Part shown: positions 63,758 to 64,000 of the stretch, in pieces | Layout of the letters: each line of letters opens with the position of its first letter | How positions within the stretch are numbered: position 1 is the stretch's first letter | Assembly (NCBI GenBank): GCA_009760855.2 | Contig: WPIO01000004.1 | Coordinates: 2,252,501 to 2,316,500 of the forward strand | Source: Cristatella mucedo | Lineage: Eukaryota; Bryozoa; Phylactolaemata; Cristatellidae | Direction of reading: 5' to 3' | DNA: 64,000 nt | The notes under the pieces: model-generated | The model's database searches: none | Seen by the model: only the letters and a program-made list of their open reading frames with translations | What the model was told of the DNA's origin: nothing | Made by a program: the position numbers and the translations under genes

Positions 63758-64000
63758 GTAAGGTCTAGGGCTGGCGAATAGTGGCCACCCAGGTGTCTGC
63801 CGCTGTGGTAGTGATGCTGCTGGCCACCGTGGATACCCAAATGCTTGCCGAAGCCGAGCCCAGTGATGTGTGACGGCCATGCTGCCGCTGGACGCCGCCG
63901 CCGGATGCAGGCACGCCATCGCTCTCGATCAGCCGTTGGTCCAATGCCTGGCCGGTCCTCGTGCACTGCTGCACTGCTCCTCGAGGCTGCTGCTCGCCGC

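Overview
The window is nuclear DNA from an animal, most likely an invertebrate; I cannot fix the phylum. Evidence: split protein-coding genes with GT-AG introns and short exons, many non-LTR retrotransposon and tRNA-derived SINE copies, a hAT-type miniature transposon, and long (TC)n, (TG)n and (AT)n microsatellites. There is no operon, phage, plasmid or CRISPR architecture, and I found no new multi-gene system.

The main gene is a complete 14-exon ALG6 orthologue on the minus strand, start codon at 40668 and stop at 12635. ALG6 adds the first glucose to the dolichol-linked N-glycan precursor in the ER membrane. Exons were found by splice sites, frame continuity and known conserved ALG6 blocks. 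All phases agree, giving a 492-residue product that ends in the dilysine ER-retrieval signal KKAT. It takes up almost half the window, and most of its span is intron filled with repeats.

A second gene lies at the right edge on the plus strand. It is a RNF24/RNF122-type membrane RING-H2 ubiquitin ligase: first coding exon 58709-58915 inside a GC-rich region, RING exon 63678-63757, and a likely short exon between them. It runs off the window.

Layout: 1-12 kb holds a possible plus-strand terminal exon (2401-2500, C-terminus KKSCC), a 5'-truncated L2/CR1-like LINE (4.4-6.3 kb) and microsatellites. 12.6-40.7 kb is ALG6. 40.7-57 kb is repeat-rich, with nested LINEs at 43-46 kb and GC-rich blocks at 49.7-50.7 and 52.4-53.6 kb, plus two weak candidate minus-strand reading frames (48253-48432, 55570-55803). 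57-64 kb is the RING gene with its GC-rich upstream region.

Repeats fall into a few families: LINE family 1 (L2-like, AAT-type tail), LINE family 2 (CR1/L2-like, ATTACATT-type tail), SINE type 1 (tRNA head, 3' hairpin shared with LINE family 1), SINE type 2 (tRNA head, different tail) and hAT MITEs. One MITE closely resembles the SPIN elements known for horizontal transfer between animals. Repeat boundaries were judged by eye and are good to about 10-30 bases.
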